Source of the DNA: Hyphomicrobiales bacterium
Lineage (GTDB): Bacteria; Pseudomonadota; Alphaproteobacteria; Rhizobiales; OSC116
Assembly: GCA_013214705.1 (NCBI GenBank)
Contig: JABSRZ010000011.1
Coordinates: forward strand, 1 to 64,000
Length of the DNA stretch: 64,000 nt
Direction of reading: 5' to 3'
Shown: piece after piece, positions 25,168 to 34,214 of the stretch
How the letters are laid out: every line of letters begins with the position of its first letter
Numbering within the stretch: the first letter of the stretch is position 1
Notes under the pieces: model-generated
What the model saw: only the letters and a program-made list of their open reading frames with translations
Told to the model about the DNA's origin: nothing
Databases searched by the model: none
Translations under genes and position numbers: made by a program

Positions 25168-25923
25168 ATGAAATCTTCGCAGCGTCTTCAGGCCATACAA
25201 TCCGTATTAGCTTTGCGGGGCAGGGTGTCAGTTATCGAACTGGCCGAGCAGTATGATGTGGCGCAAGAAACCATTAGACGTGATTTGTTGAAGTTAGAAA
25301 AAAGCGGCATCATCCAAAAAATACATGGCGGGGCTATTAGTGTTCAATATAAAACCGAGCAAACCCTTGCTGCACGGTTTACACAGGACATTCCGCAAAA
25401 ACACGCTTTGGCCGAAATTGCAGCCAATCTTATACCGCCGGGTAGCACATTATTCATCGATTTTGGTACAACCACTAATATTTTTGCCGAACATATTAAA
25501 CATTTATCTGACATCACGGTGTTTACAAATTCGCACTTAATTGCCTCGACATTGTCTGAAAACTCAAATTGTGAAGTCTATGTTTTGGGCGGGCGATACG
25601 ACGACAAAATAAAAGCCAATATGGGCACGATGATTGTTGAAAATATTAACCGATATATGGCAGATTTTGCAGTTATTGGTGTGGGCGCTGTGGATGTTAC
25701 CAACGGATTTTCGGACCAAAATATAGATGAGGCAACGGTGGCACGCAATATGATTAGACGCAGTCGCGAAACCATAATTCTGGTCGACCCTAGTAAGTTT
25801 AACCGCAATGGCGTTGCGCATGTTGCTGACTTTAGCCAGATCGATTATTTTGTGTCGTCTGAAATGCCAGATGCTGAACTGTGCGCAATGCTTGAACAAA
25901 ATGGGGTTAAACTTAAGGTTTGA
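25168..25923 (+). CDS. DeoR/GlpR-family transcriptional regulator
   Basis: A 251-residue DeoR regulator. The N-terminal helix-turn-helix is RLQAIQSVLALRGRVSVIEL followed by AEQYDVAQETIRRDLLKLE and the DeoR hallmark KIHGGA. The C-terminal domain is the sugar-phosphate sensor fold, with IDFGTTTNIFAEHI and VLGGRYDD. The ATG at 25168 is preferred because GAGAG lies five bases before it; an ATG at 25156 has none. The effector is expected to be a phosphorylated sugar or glycerol 3-phosphate. A candidate operator lies upstream of the operon at 17804. Its stop TGA lies only two bases before the GTG of the kinase gene. Confidence 0.9.
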   Translation: MKSSQRLQAIQSVLALRGRVSVIELAEQYDVAQETIRRDLLKLEKSGIIQKIHGGAISVQYKTEQTLAARFTQDIPQKHALAEIAANLIPPGSTLFIDFGTTTNIFAEHIKHLSDITVFTNSHLIASTLSENSNCEVYVLGGRYDDKIKANMGTMIVENINRYMADFAVIGVGAVDVTNGFSDQNIDEATVARNMIRRSRETIILVDPSKFNRNGVAHVADFSQIDYFVSSEMPDAELCAMLEQNGVKLKV

Positions 25924-25925
25924 TT

Positions 25926-27347
25926 GTGAAAATATTAGCAATAGATCAGGGTACAACATCTACAAAAGCAATGTTGCTAGACCAAAATGGGGTTGGCCGC
26001 ATTATTTTGACCAAAACTCACCAACAATATTACCCAAAAACCAATTGGGTTGAGCATGACCCGATTGAATTGTTGGATCACATCACTGAATGTATTTTTT
26101 TGGACAAGTCTATTGATGCCATTGGCATTTGTAACCAAGGCGAGAGTTGTTTGGCTTGGAATAAACTTACTGGTGAACCGATAACGCCGATTTTGGTTTG
26201 GCAGGATAGTCGAACAGAAAAAATTATTGAAAACATGAAGCAAAACGGCGCTGAGAAGGCTGTTTTGGAGCTGGCCGGATTGCCCTTGGTGTCCTACTTT
26301 TCGGCGGCAAAATTTAGCTGGATATTGGAAAATATACCAGTGGCTGCGGGTTTGTTGGCACAAGGTAATTTATGTTTGGGCACGACAGATGCATTTTTCT
26401 TGCATCGATTAACCGGCCAATTTGTCACTGACATAACCACCGCATCTAGAACCTCTTTAATGAATTTGCGGACGGGTAAATGGGACCAGATATTATGTGA
26501 TTTATTTGCTGTACCGATGCAGGCATTGCCGGAAATACGGCCATCAGCGGGCAGTTTTGGGTCGGTAAATATTGACAATAGAACGGTGCCGATTGTGGTC
26601 AATATTGTCGATCAGCAGGCCGCACTTTACGGACATGGATGTGAGCAAAATGGCGATACCAAAATTACTTTTGGCACCGGTGCGTTTGTTTTAGCGATAG
26701 CAGGCGCTGAACCTGTGCAGATATTTAGCCAAAAAATTGTGTCGACAATCGCGTGGCAAAAACATCAACAAGCGCCGGTTTTTGCACTAGAAGGCGGGGT
26801 GTATAGCGCCGGGGCGGCGGTGAATTGGGGACGTTCGATTGGGCTGTTTTCAGATTATCAGCAGATAAATAGCTTCGATGCGCGTTCGGCTATTGAAAAT
26901 GGGCTGGCATTCATTCCGGCGTTTAATGGCTTGGCCAGCCCGTATTGGGATGATGACGCGGCGGCATTGTTTATTGGCATGGGTCTGAGCACAAATGGCC
27001 AAGATATGATGCAAGCCATTTTAGAAGGCGTGGCGTTTAGAGCCAAACAGGTGATTGTTGCCATGGCCAAAAATATGGACATTTGTGCGGATATAAGCGT
27101 TGATGGTGGCTTATCGAAAAACCCATATTTTTGCCAATTTTTAGCCAATATTTTAAACAAAACTATAATAGTTTATGAATCGACCGAATTGACCGCGTTT
27201 GGGGTTTTGAAATTAACCTCAGAACAATTGCAGGTTGATATTTGCCAACCCAAAATAGCTGATAAATATTTACCCAATGCCGAGATTGATTATGACCAAT
27301 TATTTGATCAAGCGATTGAAATGTCTAGACATTGGAATAAGCAGTAG
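25926..27347 (+). CDS. FGGY-family carbohydrate kinase, glycerol-kinase-like
   Basis: A 473-residue FGGY kinase. The first phosphate-binding motif is ILAIDQGTTSTKAML (residues 3-17), close to glycerol kinase. The second phosphate motif is ITFGTGAFVLA and the adenosine motif is ISVDGGLSKNPYFCQFLANI. The segment EHDPIELLD is also GlpK-like. It is slightly shorter than GlpK (about 500). The GTG at 25926 is chosen over an in-frame TTG because it lies AAGG-N7 downstream. With the DeoR regulator, phosphoesterase and GlpA-like dehydrogenase it supports phosphorylation of glycerol or a similar polyol. Substrate assignment is by context. Confidence 0.85.
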   Translation: MKILAIDQGTTSTKAMLLDQNGVGRIILTKTHQQYYPKTNWVEHDPIELLDHITECIFLDKSIDAIGICNQGESCLAWNKLTGEPITPILVWQDSRTEKIIENMKQNGAEKAVLELAGLPLVSYFSAAKFSWILENIPVAAGLLAQGNLCLGTTDAFFLHRLTGQFVTDITTASRTSLMNLRTGKWDQILCDLFAVPMQALPEIRPSAGSFGSVNIDNRTVPIVVNIVDQQAALYGHGCEQNGDTKITFGTGAFVLAIAGAEPVQIFSQKIVSTIAWQKHQQAPVFALEGGVYSAGAAVNWGRSIGLFSDYQQINSFDARSAIENGLAFIPAFNGLASPYWDDDAAALFIGMGLSTNGQDMMQAILEGVAFRAKQVIVAMAKNMDICADISVDGGLSKNPYFCQFLANILNKTIIVYESTELTAFGVLKLTSEQLQVDICQPKIADKYLPNAEIDYDQLFDQAIEMSRHWNKQ

Positions 27348-27376
27348 GTGTTTTCGGCAAGTCAGATAAGAGCAAG

Positions 27377-28852
27377 TTAGACAGAACCGATGCAGATATA
27401 TTTCAGTTCTAGATAATCATCGACACCATATTTAGAACCTTCGCGGCCATGGCCAGATTGTTTAATCCCACCAAAGGGGGCGACTTCGGTTGAAATTAGC
27501 CCGGTATTTATGCCGACCATGCCATATTCTAAAGCTTCGGCGACGCGCCAAATTTTGGAATTATCTTTGGCATAAAAATAGGCCGCGAGCCCAAATATTG
27601 TGTCATTGGCCTGCGCAATCACATCATCAACATCGTCAAATTTAAACAATGGCGCGACCGGGCCAAAAGTTTCATTGTTGGCAACAAGCATGTTTTTGGT
27701 AACGTGCTTTAAAACTGTCGGTTCAAAAAATGTACCACCCTTGGCATGAACATGGCCGCCGGTGATTATTGTTGCACCTTTGGCGACGGCATCGGCAATG
27801 TGGCTTTGGACTTTTATGACGGCTTTTTGATCGATGAGCGGGCCGGCGGTTACGCCAGCTTCAAAACCGTCGCCGATTTTGATTTTTTGCACGGCTGCAA
27901 CCAATTTTTCGGCAAATGCGTCATAAACATCTGCTTGAATATATAGGCGGTTGGCGCACACACAGGTTTGGCCATTATTTCTATATTTAGAAATCATTGC
28001 GCCTTCAACGGCGGCATCCAAATCGGCATCATCAAACACAATGAATGGGGCATTGCCGCCCAATTCCATGGAGGTTTTCATCACTTGATCGGCAGATTGT
28101 TTCATCAGAATTCTGCCAACTTCGGTTGATCCGGTAAAGGTTAGCTTGCGAACTTTTATATTGTCGCAGAATTCTTTGCCTATTTCGGCACTGGATGTAG
28201 ACAGAATGACGCTAAACAAGCCTTTCGGCAGGCCAGCAGTTTCGGCGAGTTTGGCCAATGCTAAGGCAGATAAGGGCGTTTCGGCGGCAGGTTTTGCCAC
28301 AAATGCACAGCCAACCGCCAAAGCCGGTGCGAGTTTTCGGGCAATCATCGCGTTGGGGAAATTCCACGGGGTTATGGACGCGACCACGCCAACCGGTTGT
28401 TTTAAAACCATGATGCGTTTATCTGGCTGATGCCCGGGTATCACATCGCCATAGATACGTTTGGCTTCTTCGCTAAACCATTCGATAAAACTAGCGCCAT
28501 AGAGAATTTCACCTTTGGCTTCGGCCAATGGTTTGCCCATTTCGGCGGTTAAAATTATGGCAAGGTCATCAGCGTTTGTTATAATTAAGTTATAGTAGGA
28601 TCGCAATAGATTGCTACGGTGTTTAGCGGTTTGTGCTGCCCACTCTTTTTGCGCCAGAAAAGCTGCATCTATGGCTAGTTTGGTTTCCTCAACGCCCATA
28701 TTTGGCAGGGTGGCAATGACCTCTCCGGTCGAGGGGTTTTTGACCTCAAAGGTTTGGCGGCTTATGGCCTTGGCATGCCAAGTGCCGCCAATATAACCCG
28801 CCTCAACCAATAATGCTGGGTTTTTAAGCATCTCTAAAATATTTGACTTCAT
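27377..28852 (-). CDS. gabD: NAD(P)-dependent succinate-semialdehyde dehydrogenase, GabD-like
   Basis: A complete 491-residue aldehyde dehydrogenase. It has SITPWNFPNAMIARK, the base in SMELGGNAPFIVFDDADLDAA and the nucleophile in NNGQTCVCANRLY, whose CxC arrangement is the mark of GabD. The C-terminus FGGIKQSGHGREGSKYG is also GabD-like. It oxidises succinate semialdehyde to succinate in the cytoplasm. No GabT aminotransferase is adjacent. The gene is alone on its strand and converges with the kinase gene at 27347. Glutarate semialdehyde or a similar aldehyde is an alternative substrate. Confidence 0.85.
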   Translation of the reverse strand: MKSNILEMLKNPALLVEAGYIGGTWHAKAISRQTFEVKNPSTGEVIATLPNMGVEETKLAIDAAFLAQKEWAAQTAKHRSNLLRSYYNLIITNADDLAIILTAEMGKPLAEAKGEILYGASFIEWFSEEAKRIYGDVIPGHQPDKRIMVLKQPVGVVASITPWNFPNAMIARKLAPALAVGCAFVAKPAAETPLSALALAKLAETAGLPKGLFSVILSTSSAEIGKEFCDNIKVRKLTFTGSTEVGRILMKQSADQVMKTSMELGGNAPFIVFDDADLDAAVEGAMISKYRNNGQTCVCANRLYIQADVYDAFAEKLVAAVQKIKIGDGFEAGVTAGPLIDQKAVIKVQSHIADAVAKGATIITGGHVHAKGGTFFEPTVLKHVTKNMLVANNETFGPVAPLFKFDDVDDVIAQANDTIFGLAAYFYAKDNSKIWRVAEALEYGMVGINTGLISTEVAPFGGIKQSGHGREGSKYGVDDYLELKYICIGSV

Positions 28853-29046
28853 TATTTATCCAATCTGGTTATGACATCGCGGATTGCCATTTGAATGGGC
28901 ATAGCTGTTAAAAATAACATGGCGCATTTATATTTGCTTGCCTAATCTTTTCTAATGGCAATCATTTGTTGACGATTATTATCACTCAATCAAAAATTAA
29001 CCTTTGGATCGAAATTGAGCTAAAAAAAGGCCGTTTTGCCCTCAAG

Positions 29047-29063
29047 TTTTAGTTATACTAAAA
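29047..29063. promoter_or_regulatory. Candidate operator copy 1, TTTTAGTTATACTAAAA
   Basis: A 17-bp palindrome with 7-bp arms TTTTAGT/ACTAAAA around a 3-base centre. A second copy lies 51 bp downstream, about five helical turns away, so two dimers could sit on the same face. It is the likely binding site of the XRE-cupin protein encoded 84 bases downstream. Confidence 0.6.
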
Positions 29064-29069
29064 TTTGTA

Positions 29070-29098
29070 TTGACTATTGTAAAAATTATTGGCAATAT
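29070..29098 (+). promoter_or_regulatory. Weak sigma70-like promoter between the two operators
   Basis: TTGACT (29070-29075) is followed after 17 bases by CAATAT (29093-29098). The -35 is good and the -10 poor. The second palindrome begins on the last base of the -10, so a bound repressor would block this promoter. Confidence 0.4.
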
Positions 29099-29114
29099 TT
29101 TAGTAATACTAAAA
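29098..29114. promoter_or_regulatory. Candidate operator copy 2, TTTTAGTAATACTAAAA
   Basis: The arms are identical to copy 1, and one base differs in the 3-base centre. It lies 34 bases before the regulator start and overlaps the proposed -10 edge and start site. Confidence 0.6.
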
Positions 29115-29147
29115 CAAAAGTTAATATTTAATTTATAGGGGGCGTAA

Positions 29148-29813
29148 ATGATTAGCAAAGCAAAACGAATTAGTTTGGCCGCTGCGGAAGGCGCTGCACT
29201 TGGAGAAAAGCTGAGAGTGCGCCGCCGGGCGCTGGGCATGACTTTAAAACAAGTGGCGGATCAAGCGGGTTTAACCGTTGGCTTTATATCTCAGATTGAA
29301 CGTAATATCACCGCGCCATCTTTATCGTCATTGGTGTCTGTCGCGCAAGTTTTAGAGATGAATGTCAGCGACTTTTTATCGCAACCCAAGGGTGATGGAT
29401 CAATCACTCGTCATGATGAGCGGCCCGAATATTCGGTAGGCAACAGCACCATGACTTATGAGAGGTTGTCCTCGAATTTTTCGGGCAATGTTTTACGTAG
29501 TTTAATTATAAAAGAGCCACCGGGGCATAAAGCTGAACCCATTAGCCATGATGGCGAAGAAATGATTTTTATGCTGAGCGGGGAAATTACGGTTGAGCTT
29601 AACGGCGTTCAAACCATTCTTGAAACCGGCGATTCACTTCATTTTCCATCCACTCAAGTTCACTCCACCTGGAACCACACTGACGCAACGTCTACTTTTT
29701 TGTGGGCGGGCACAATGGATGTTTTTGGTGATGGCGGCTTTGATCCCGACCCGATACATCGGAAATTAGCCTTGGTAGAAGATACAGATCTGAACAATGA
29801 AGAAGCAAACTAA
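29148..29813 (+). CDS. XRE-family regulator with C-terminal cupin domain
   Basis: A 221-residue protein in two domains. Residues about 24-78 are a Cro/CI-type helix-turn-helix: LRVRRRALGMTLKQVADQAG then LTVGFISQIERNITAPS. Residues about 125-200 form a cupin barrel with GHKAEPISHDGEEMIFMLSG and a second motif near HFPSTQVHSTWNHT. This architecture (PuuR/SutR-like) senses a small amine or sulfur compound and usually represses the adjoining catabolic genes. It is the first gene of a twelve-gene operon and lies just downstream of two matching palindromes, which fits autoregulation. The ligand is unknown. Confidence 0.92.
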   Translation: MISKAKRISLAAAEGAALGEKLRVRRRALGMTLKQVADQAGLTVGFISQIERNITAPSLSSLVSVAQVLEMNVSDFLSQPKGDGSITRHDERPEYSVGNSTMTYERLSSNFSGNVLRSLIIKEPPGHKAEPISHDGEEMIFMLSGEITVELNGVQTILETGDSLHFPSTQVHSTWNHTDATSTFLWAGTMDVFGDGGFDPDPIHRKLALVEDTDLNNEEAN

Positions 29814-29825
29814 AAGGAGATGAAA

Positions 29826-31421
29826 ATGAATAAATTGTCCAAACTAATTATTGCGGGGTTGATGACCGCATCAAGCCTGACTATGGGGGCGCTAAGTGTA
29901 AATGCAGAAACCGTGTTGCGACTAGATGAAGTTGCCGTAGGCGAGCTAGACCCGGCAAAAGCTTCGGATTATGCCGATTCCATTTTGATGTTCAACATGT
30001 ATGACACTTTGATTTTGCCAAAACAAGGTGGGCCTGGACATGTAGCTCATTTGGCCAGTAGCTGGGAAACCGATGGGGCGTCTTACACATTTACTTTGCG
30101 CGATGATGTGAAATTCCAAAGCGGAAACGCGTTTACGGCTGAAGATGTGGTATTTTCATTTGAAAGAACAAAAGCTCTGGGAGCCGGACTTTCTTACTTA
30201 TTTGGTGATATAGAATCTGTCGTAGCGATAGATGCCAACACGGTTAAATTCACCTTGGCAAGAGCCTATGCGCCGTTTGTGGCTTCATTGGTAAGGTTGC
30301 CAATATTAGACAAAAAATTAGTCATGGCCAATTTAGGTGATGGTGAAGGCGAAATGAAAGATTGGGGTCAAGCATTCCTTTCTGGCAATAGTGCGGGCAC
30401 TGGCGCCTATTCAGTTGTTTCACACAACCCGCAAGAAGAAACGGTTATGGCCAAAAGCAGCAGTTATTTTGCCGCTATGAACGCAGCCGCACCTGATACA
30501 GTTAGGCTACGTTATGGCCTAGAAGCCGCCACAGTGCGCACGTTGATTGCGCAAGGCCAACATGATATTTCATCGCAATGGTTACCGCCTGAAGTGATGA
30601 AAGCTTTGGTAAATGACGGTGCGCAATTGTTTAAAGAAGCTGGTACTGGTGCGTTTTACTTTAAAATGAACACCACAAAAGCGCCGTTAGATGATGTGAA
30701 TTGTCGCTTGGCTCTGGCCAATGCATTTGATTATGAAACTGCGGTTAAAATGATTGCAGTGACTGATGATGTTGCGCAAGGTAGTGCCGCCACGGGTGCC
30801 ATTCCGGTGGGTATGTTTGGTGCAAACCCTGCCTCCAATACATCTAGCCAGAATATGGAAGCGGCTAAACAATATTTAGCTGATTGTAAATATGATGCAG
30901 CAGAGATGGATATCGAAATATCTTGGATTGCTGAAGTTCCGCTTGAAGAACGCTTTGCTTTGTTAATGCAATCTAATTTCACTCAATTGGGCATTGCATC
31001 TCACATTAAGAAACTGCCATGGGCATTATTTGCAGAGCAAGTGTCTAAAGCCGAAAACACCCCGCATATTTCACAATTATTTGTGAATGCTGTGACCGGT
31101 GACCCCGATACATTATTGTATGGCATGTATCATTCTTCAGTGCCAGGCACTTGGCAGTCGCCAGAGCATTTGAACGATGCTGAAGTTGATAAATGGCTTG
31201 AAGCGGGTAGAGCTGGTACCAATGACGCTGAACGTGAAGCGGCTTATAGCGCGCTTAATAAACGCTTGTTAGCCATTGCACCAACTATATATGGCTTTGA
31301 TAGGCAATCTGTATTTGTGGCCAGCTCACGGGTGAGCGCACCAGCACTTACAGACCCAAGCAAAGCCTTCGGTCTAGATGGAATGGGTTTCTCATTCCGC
31401 CTCATGGAAATGTCGGAGTAA
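29826..31421 (+). CDS. ABC substrate-binding protein, peptide class (SBP_bac_5)
   Basis: A 531-residue binding protein, the normal family length. The ATG at 29826 follows AGGAG by about seven bases and opens a Sec signal peptide (MNKLSKLIIAGLMTASSLTM, cut after NAE or just before). Landmarks are HLASSWETDGASYTFTLRDD, VKFQSGNAFTAEDVVFSFER and DDVNCRLALANAFDYETAV. It is a different lineage from the long protein at 17923. A terminator-like hairpin follows its stop, so it is probably made in excess over the permeases. The hydantoinase-type enzymes downstream suggest a cyclic amide or peptide-like ligand. Confidence 0.9.
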   Translation: MNKLSKLIIAGLMTASSLTMGALSVNAETVLRLDEVAVGELDPAKASDYADSILMFNMYDTLILPKQGGPGHVAHLASSWETDGASYTFTLRDDVKFQSGNAFTAEDVVFSFERTKALGAGLSYLFGDIESVVAIDANTVKFTLARAYAPFVASLVRLPILDKKLVMANLGDGEGEMKDWGQAFLSGNSAGTGAYSVVSHNPQEETVMAKSSSYFAAMNAAAPDTVRLRYGLEAATVRTLIAQGQHDISSQWLPPEVMKALVNDGAQLFKEAGTGAFYFKMNTTKAPLDDVNCRLALANAFDYETAVKMIAVTDDVAQGSAATGAIPVGMFGANPASNTSSQNMEAAKQYLADCKYDAAEMDIEISWIAEVPLEERFALLMQSNFTQLGIASHIKKLPWALFAEQVSKAENTPHISQLFVNAVTGDPDTLLYGMYHSSVPGTWQSPEHLNDAEVDKWLEAGRAGTNDAEREAAYSALNKRLLAIAPTIYGFDRQSVFVASSRVSAPALTDPSKAFGLDGMGFSFRLMEMSE

Positions 31422-31433
31422 TATTCCCTGACG

Positions 31434-31466
31434 ACCCGAGCTTTATACCAGCTCGGGTATTTTTTT
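31434..31466 (+). terminator. Terminator-like hairpin after the binding-protein gene
   Basis: ACCCGAGCT (31434-31442) and AGCTCGGGT (31450-31458) form a perfect 9-bp GC-rich stem with a 7-base loop, followed by A and seven T. This is a standard intrinsic terminator, placed inside the operon only 12 bases after the binding-protein stop. It must be partial if the downstream genes use the same promoter. Confidence 0.8.
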
Positions 31467-31471
31467 AGAAA

Positions 31472-32506
31472 GTGGCGAATATGCCCACCTCTTTCATTAT
31501 TTTATTTAAACGACTTTTTACTTCTTTCATTGTGCTTATTGGCGTGTCAATGCTCATTTTTACCATTGCACGTATCATACCGGGTGACCCCGCGCGCATT
31601 GCTTTAGGGCCAAATGCTACGTTAGAAGCAGTGGCCAATTTACGGGCAAACTTGCATTTAGATGAATCAATCATTGTGCAATATGGTTATTTTATTTGGA
31701 ATTTGTTACATGGGGATTTGGGCATTTCGCTTTATACCAACCGCCCGGTGCTGTTAGATATTGGGCAGTTTTTGCCCGCCACATTAGAGTTGGTATTTGT
31801 CGCCGGGTTTATTATGGTGGCGATTGGTTTGCCGCTGGGCGCGATAGCCGCCCGTTACCGTGGCAAATTTATAGATCATGTTATTAGAATTTTATCACTA
31901 TTAGGTGTGTCCGCACCCTCATTTGTGTGGGCGGTGATCTTGATGCTGATGTTTGCGTTTTACTTGCCGATATTTCCCATTGCGGGGCGCATAACCGATA
32001 GTTATACCATTCAAGCGGTCACCGGTTTTTTGTTGCTAGACACGCTTATTGCTGGCGAATATAGAGCTTTCGGCGATGCGTTTTGGCATTTGATATTGCC
32101 AGCCTTTGCTTTGGCATTATCGGGCATTGGGCAAGCCGCACGCTTAACCCGCGCCAATATGATTGAAACCTATGACAAGCCATATATTGAAATGGCGCAA
32201 TCTTATGGGTTTTCAGAAAAAAGAATAGCTTCCAAATTTGCTTTCAAACCTTCGCTCATACCATCTATGACCATTATTGGGTTAGACTTTGCGGCGATGT
32301 TGGGCAATGCGTTTTTGGTCGAAGCGGTGTTTGCGTGGCCGGGGCTATCGCGTTACGGTGTGGCGGTAATTTTGCGCAAAGACCTTAACGCCATTGTTGG
32401 CACTGTGTTGGTGATCTCGGCAACATTTTTAATTGTGAATATAATTGTCGATTTGCTGATTGCTTTTATCAATCCTCGCATTCGTTTTTCTACGAGGCGC
32501 TCATGA
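31472..32506 (+). CDS. ABC transporter permease, DppB type
   Basis: A 344-residue permease. The N-terminal FIVLIGVSMLIFTIARIIPG (about 15-34) and PGDPARIALGPNATLEAV are the DppB hallmark, with ANLRANLHLDESIIVQYGYF next. The coupling loop is around AQSYGFSEKRIASKFAFKPS. The start is a GTG at 31472 or the ATG at 31481, and neither has a strong ribosome-binding site, which fits lower expression than the binding protein. The stop overlaps the next gene by four bases. Confidence 0.9.
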   Translation: MANMPTSFIILFKRLFTSFIVLIGVSMLIFTIARIIPGDPARIALGPNATLEAVANLRANLHLDESIIVQYGYFIWNLLHGDLGISLYTNRPVLLDIGQFLPATLELVFVAGFIMVAIGLPLGAIAARYRGKFIDHVIRILSLLGVSAPSFVWAVILMLMFAFYLPIFPIAGRITDSYTIQAVTGFLLLDTLIAGEYRAFGDAFWHLILPAFALALSGIGQAARLTRANMIETYDKPYIEMAQSYGFSEKRIASKFAFKPSLIPSMTIIGLDFAAMLGNAFLVEAVFAWPGLSRYGVAVILRKDLNAIVGTVLVISATFLIVNIIVDLLIAFINPRIRFSTRRS

Positions 32507-33333
32507 AACGCATTATTTTTATTCTACTCTCAAACCCGCTTTCGCTGTTAGGCCTGTTTTTGGTGACTTTGGTTATTATATTGGCAATATTCGCCGATTT
32601 CATCGCCCCATTTCCCGAACATCGTGGGGCAGTGGTGGATTTTGTAAACTTTAACAAAGCCCCAGAATGGCCGTATATTATGGGCACTGATCTGGTGGGG
32701 CGGGATATATTTAGCCGTATTATATACGCCTATCGAATTTCTTTATTGTTGGGCGTATTCGTGTTGTCAATCGCCGTGCCAATAGGGGTGACGATGGGCC
32801 TGATAGCTGGTTATATGGGCGGTAAAACCGAATATATTCTGATGCGCATTACCGACGTATTTTTATCCATACCGCCGCTGGTGCTGGCCATGTCCATTAT
32901 GGGCTTATTAGAACCGACATTGATAAATGGCATGTTGGCGGTAACCGTAATGTGGTGGCCTTGGTATACACGGCTGGTTTATAACATTGCCCGCAGTGAA
33001 AAAGAAGAAGGCTATGTATTGGCCGCCGAAATCATTGGGGCTTCGAAAACTCATATTATTTTTCGCGAGATATTGCCCAATTGTTTGCCGGCCATTGTTA
33101 CCAAAATGACCCTAGATTTTGGCTTTGTTATACTGATCGCCTCGTCTTTGTCGTTTTTGGGTTTAGGCGTACAACCGCCAACACCCGATTTAGGCTCTAT
33201 GGTGGCCGGTGGTGCCACTTATTTGCCAGATAGTTGGTGGTTAACTGTATTCCCCGGGTTGGCGATATTGGTGGCGGTGTTTGGCTTTAACCTCGTAGGC
33301 GATGCCTTGCGCGATGTTTTGGGGGCGGATTGA
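32503..33333 (+). CDS. ABC transporter permease, DppC type
   Basis: A 276-residue permease of normal DppC length. It has the N-terminal membrane helix (LSLLGLFLVTLVIILAIFAD), the motif MGTDLVGRDIFSRIIYAYRI, and the coupling loop AAEIIGASKTHIIFREILPN. The family motif SLSFLGLGVQPPTPDLGSMV is intact. It lacks the long periplasmic insertion of the paralogue at 21053. It overlaps both neighbours by four bases. Confidence 0.92.
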   Translation: MKRIIFILLSNPLSLLGLFLVTLVIILAIFADFIAPFPEHRGAVVDFVNFNKAPEWPYIMGTDLVGRDIFSRIIYAYRISLLLGVFVLSIAVPIGVTMGLIAGYMGGKTEYILMRITDVFLSIPPLVLAMSIMGLLEPTLINGMLAVTVMWWPWYTRLVYNIARSEKEEGYVLAAEIIGASKTHIIFREILPNCLPAIVTKMTLDFGFVILIASSLSFLGLGVQPPTPDLGSMVAGGATYLPDSWWLTVFPGLAILVAVFGFNLVGDALRDVLGAD

Positions 33334-34214
33334 TGAACCAACCGACTTTAAACATAGAAAATCTACAACTGGGGTTTAAATCGCATGTTGGTATGTCGAA
33401 AGTTTTGCACGGCATATCGCTCAATATCCGTAAAGGTGAACGCGTGGCTTTGGTTGGCGAGTCTGGCTCGGGCAAATCGGTAACCGCGCGCATAATTCTT
33501 GGCTTGTTGCAAACCTTACCGACCGCTAGAATATCGGGTGTTTTGGAATTTGAAGGCCGCGATTTAACCAAATTGTCGGCCAAGCAACGTCATGCTTTGC
33601 GGGGCACAGAAATGTCGATGATATTTCAAGACCCAACATCGGCATTAAACCCGGTTTATACCATTGCTGTGCAGTTTACCGAGGTGCTGCGGCGCAGGCA
33701 ACCAAAGTTGAAGAAATTATTAGCCTTTGAACAAGCTGCGGCGGCATTGCGACAAGTGGCGATTGATGAGCCTGAACGGGTGTTGAATTCCTATTCATTT
33801 CAACTATCTGGTGGCATGAACCAGAGGGTGATGATAGCGATGGCATTGATAAACAACCCAACTTTGTTAATAGCAGATGAGCCGGGAACGGCGCTGGATG
33901 TTTCGGTTCAAGCGCAAACTTTGGATTTGATGCATAAATTGGTGCAAGAACACCAGACATCGGTTTTGTTCATATCGCACAATTTGGGTGTGGTGCGTGA
34001 TTTTGCCGACCGGGTTTATGTGATTTATAAAGGCCGCATTGTTGAGGAGGGCGCGACACAATTGCTGTTTAGCAACCCGCAACACCCTTATACGCAGGCG
34101 TTAATGTCTGCGGTGCCACGCATTACCGGGGGCGGCATTCCCAACATTCCGGATGTTTCTGACCGATATTCTGACCCAGCATACATTCACCCAGCTAGTG
34201 GAGGTGAATTATGA
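33330..34214 (+). CDS. ABC transporter ATP-binding protein, DppD type
   Basis: A 294-residue ATPase. Walker A is GESGSGKS, the Q-loop IFQDPTSALNPVYT, the signature LSGGMNQRVMIAMAL and Walker B LLIADEPGTALDVS. It ends shortly after QHPYTQALMSAVPRITGGGI, so the cysteine-rich oligopeptide domain of longer DppD proteins is missing. That makes it about 40 residues shorter than the paralogue at 22207. The gene ends in GGAGGTGAATTATGA, which supplies the ribosome-binding site of the next gene and overlaps it by four bases. Confidence 0.92.
   Translation: MMNQPTLNIENLQLGFKSHVGMSKVLHGISLNIRKGERVALVGESGSGKSVTARIILGLLQTLPTARISGVLEFEGRDLTKLSAKQRHALRGTEMSMIFQDPTSALNPVYTIAVQFTEVLRRRQPKLKKLLAFEQAAAALRQVAIDEPERVLNSYSFQLSGGMNQRVMIAMALINNPTLLIADEPGTALDVSVQAQTLDLMHKLVQEHQTSVLFISHNLGVVRDFADRVYVIYKGRIVEEGATQLLFSNPQHPYTQALMSAVPRITGGGIPNIPDVSDRYSDPAYIHPASGGEL

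Larger units (their letters stand above)
28853..29147. other. AT-rich intergenic region, divergent promoters
   Basis: These 295 bases separate the divergent GabD-like gene from the XRE-cupin regulator. Two near-identical 17-bp palindromes lie at 29047-29063 and 29098-29114. Nothing coding is seen. Confidence 0.6.
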
